Positions 13,841 to 13,843 of a stretch of DNA of 13,843 nt are shown piece by piece (within the stretch, counting starts at the first letter, position 1; every line of letters starts with the position of its first letter). The position numbers and the translations under genes are program-made. The notes beneath the pieces were generated by a model. The model was not told where the DNA came from and did no database searches. It saw only the letters and a program-made list of their open reading frames with translations. The stretch comes from Bacteroidales bacterium (GTDB lineage: Bacteria; Bacteroidota; Bacteroidia; Bacteroidales; P3): NCBI GenBank assembly GCA_017632095.1, contig JAGBSA010000174.1:1-13843 (forward strand), written 5' to 3'.

Positions 13841-13843
13841 ATC

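Overview
The window reads as an ordinary chromosomal stretch of a member of the Bacteroidota, most likely order Bacteroidales. Three things point there. Several genes are preceded by the Bacteroidetes-type -7 element TAnnTTTG, in two cases with a TTTG -33 element. Start codons generally lack a purine-rich Shine-Dalgarno sequence. The window also encodes a PorT-like outer-membrane protein, which belongs to the type IX secretion system (T9SS) found only in this phylum. The DNA is A+T-rich by eye, genes are tightly packed, and I see no transposase, integrase, phage gene, rRNA or tRNA.

Layout. (1) 7-2833, minus strand: iorA-iorB, an indolepyruvate/2-oxoacid oxidoreductase with its own promoter (2826-2856) and terminator (484-521), followed by the folate gene folK. 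(2) 3094-4746, plus strand: manA (mannose-6-phosphate isomerase) and a gamma-carbonic-anhydrase-like protein, ending at a strong terminator. (3) 4852-8956, minus strand: a WbuB-like family 4 glycosyltransferase overlapping wecB (UDP-GlcNAc 2-epimerase), then a short-chain polyprenyl diphosphate synthase and clpP. (4) 9264-13603, plus strand: four genes separated by +1, -8 and +2 bases, namely type I asparaginase (ansA), heptose-7-phosphate kinase (hldA-type), porT and an uncharacterised FAD-dependent oxidoreductase, ending at a long perfect terminator hairpin.

How the genes fit together: manA (entry into mannose and GDP-sugar metabolism), wecB and the glycosyltransferase (N-acetylmannosamine-type surface sugars), the heptose kinase (LPS inner core) and PorT (export of cargo that in T9SS species is often anchored to A-LPS) share a cell-envelope theme. 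The prenyl synthase supplies isoprenoid chains. This link is inference from gene content. The other genes are metabolic or protein-quality-control housekeeping genes.

The least explained part is the intergenic DNA. Three intergenic regions (about 4776-4859, 9026-9130 and 13590-13652) carry degenerate tandem units with an exact 21-bp period. Each unit is built round a quasi-palindromic core AAAAC-NNN-GTTTT whose centre occurs in either orientation (CTTCG or CGAAG, CTTGAAT or ATTCAAG). A different 22-bp tandem family with 7-bp inverted arms begins at 13775 and runs to the window edge. I see no convincing new gene system; these two repeat families are the best leads.
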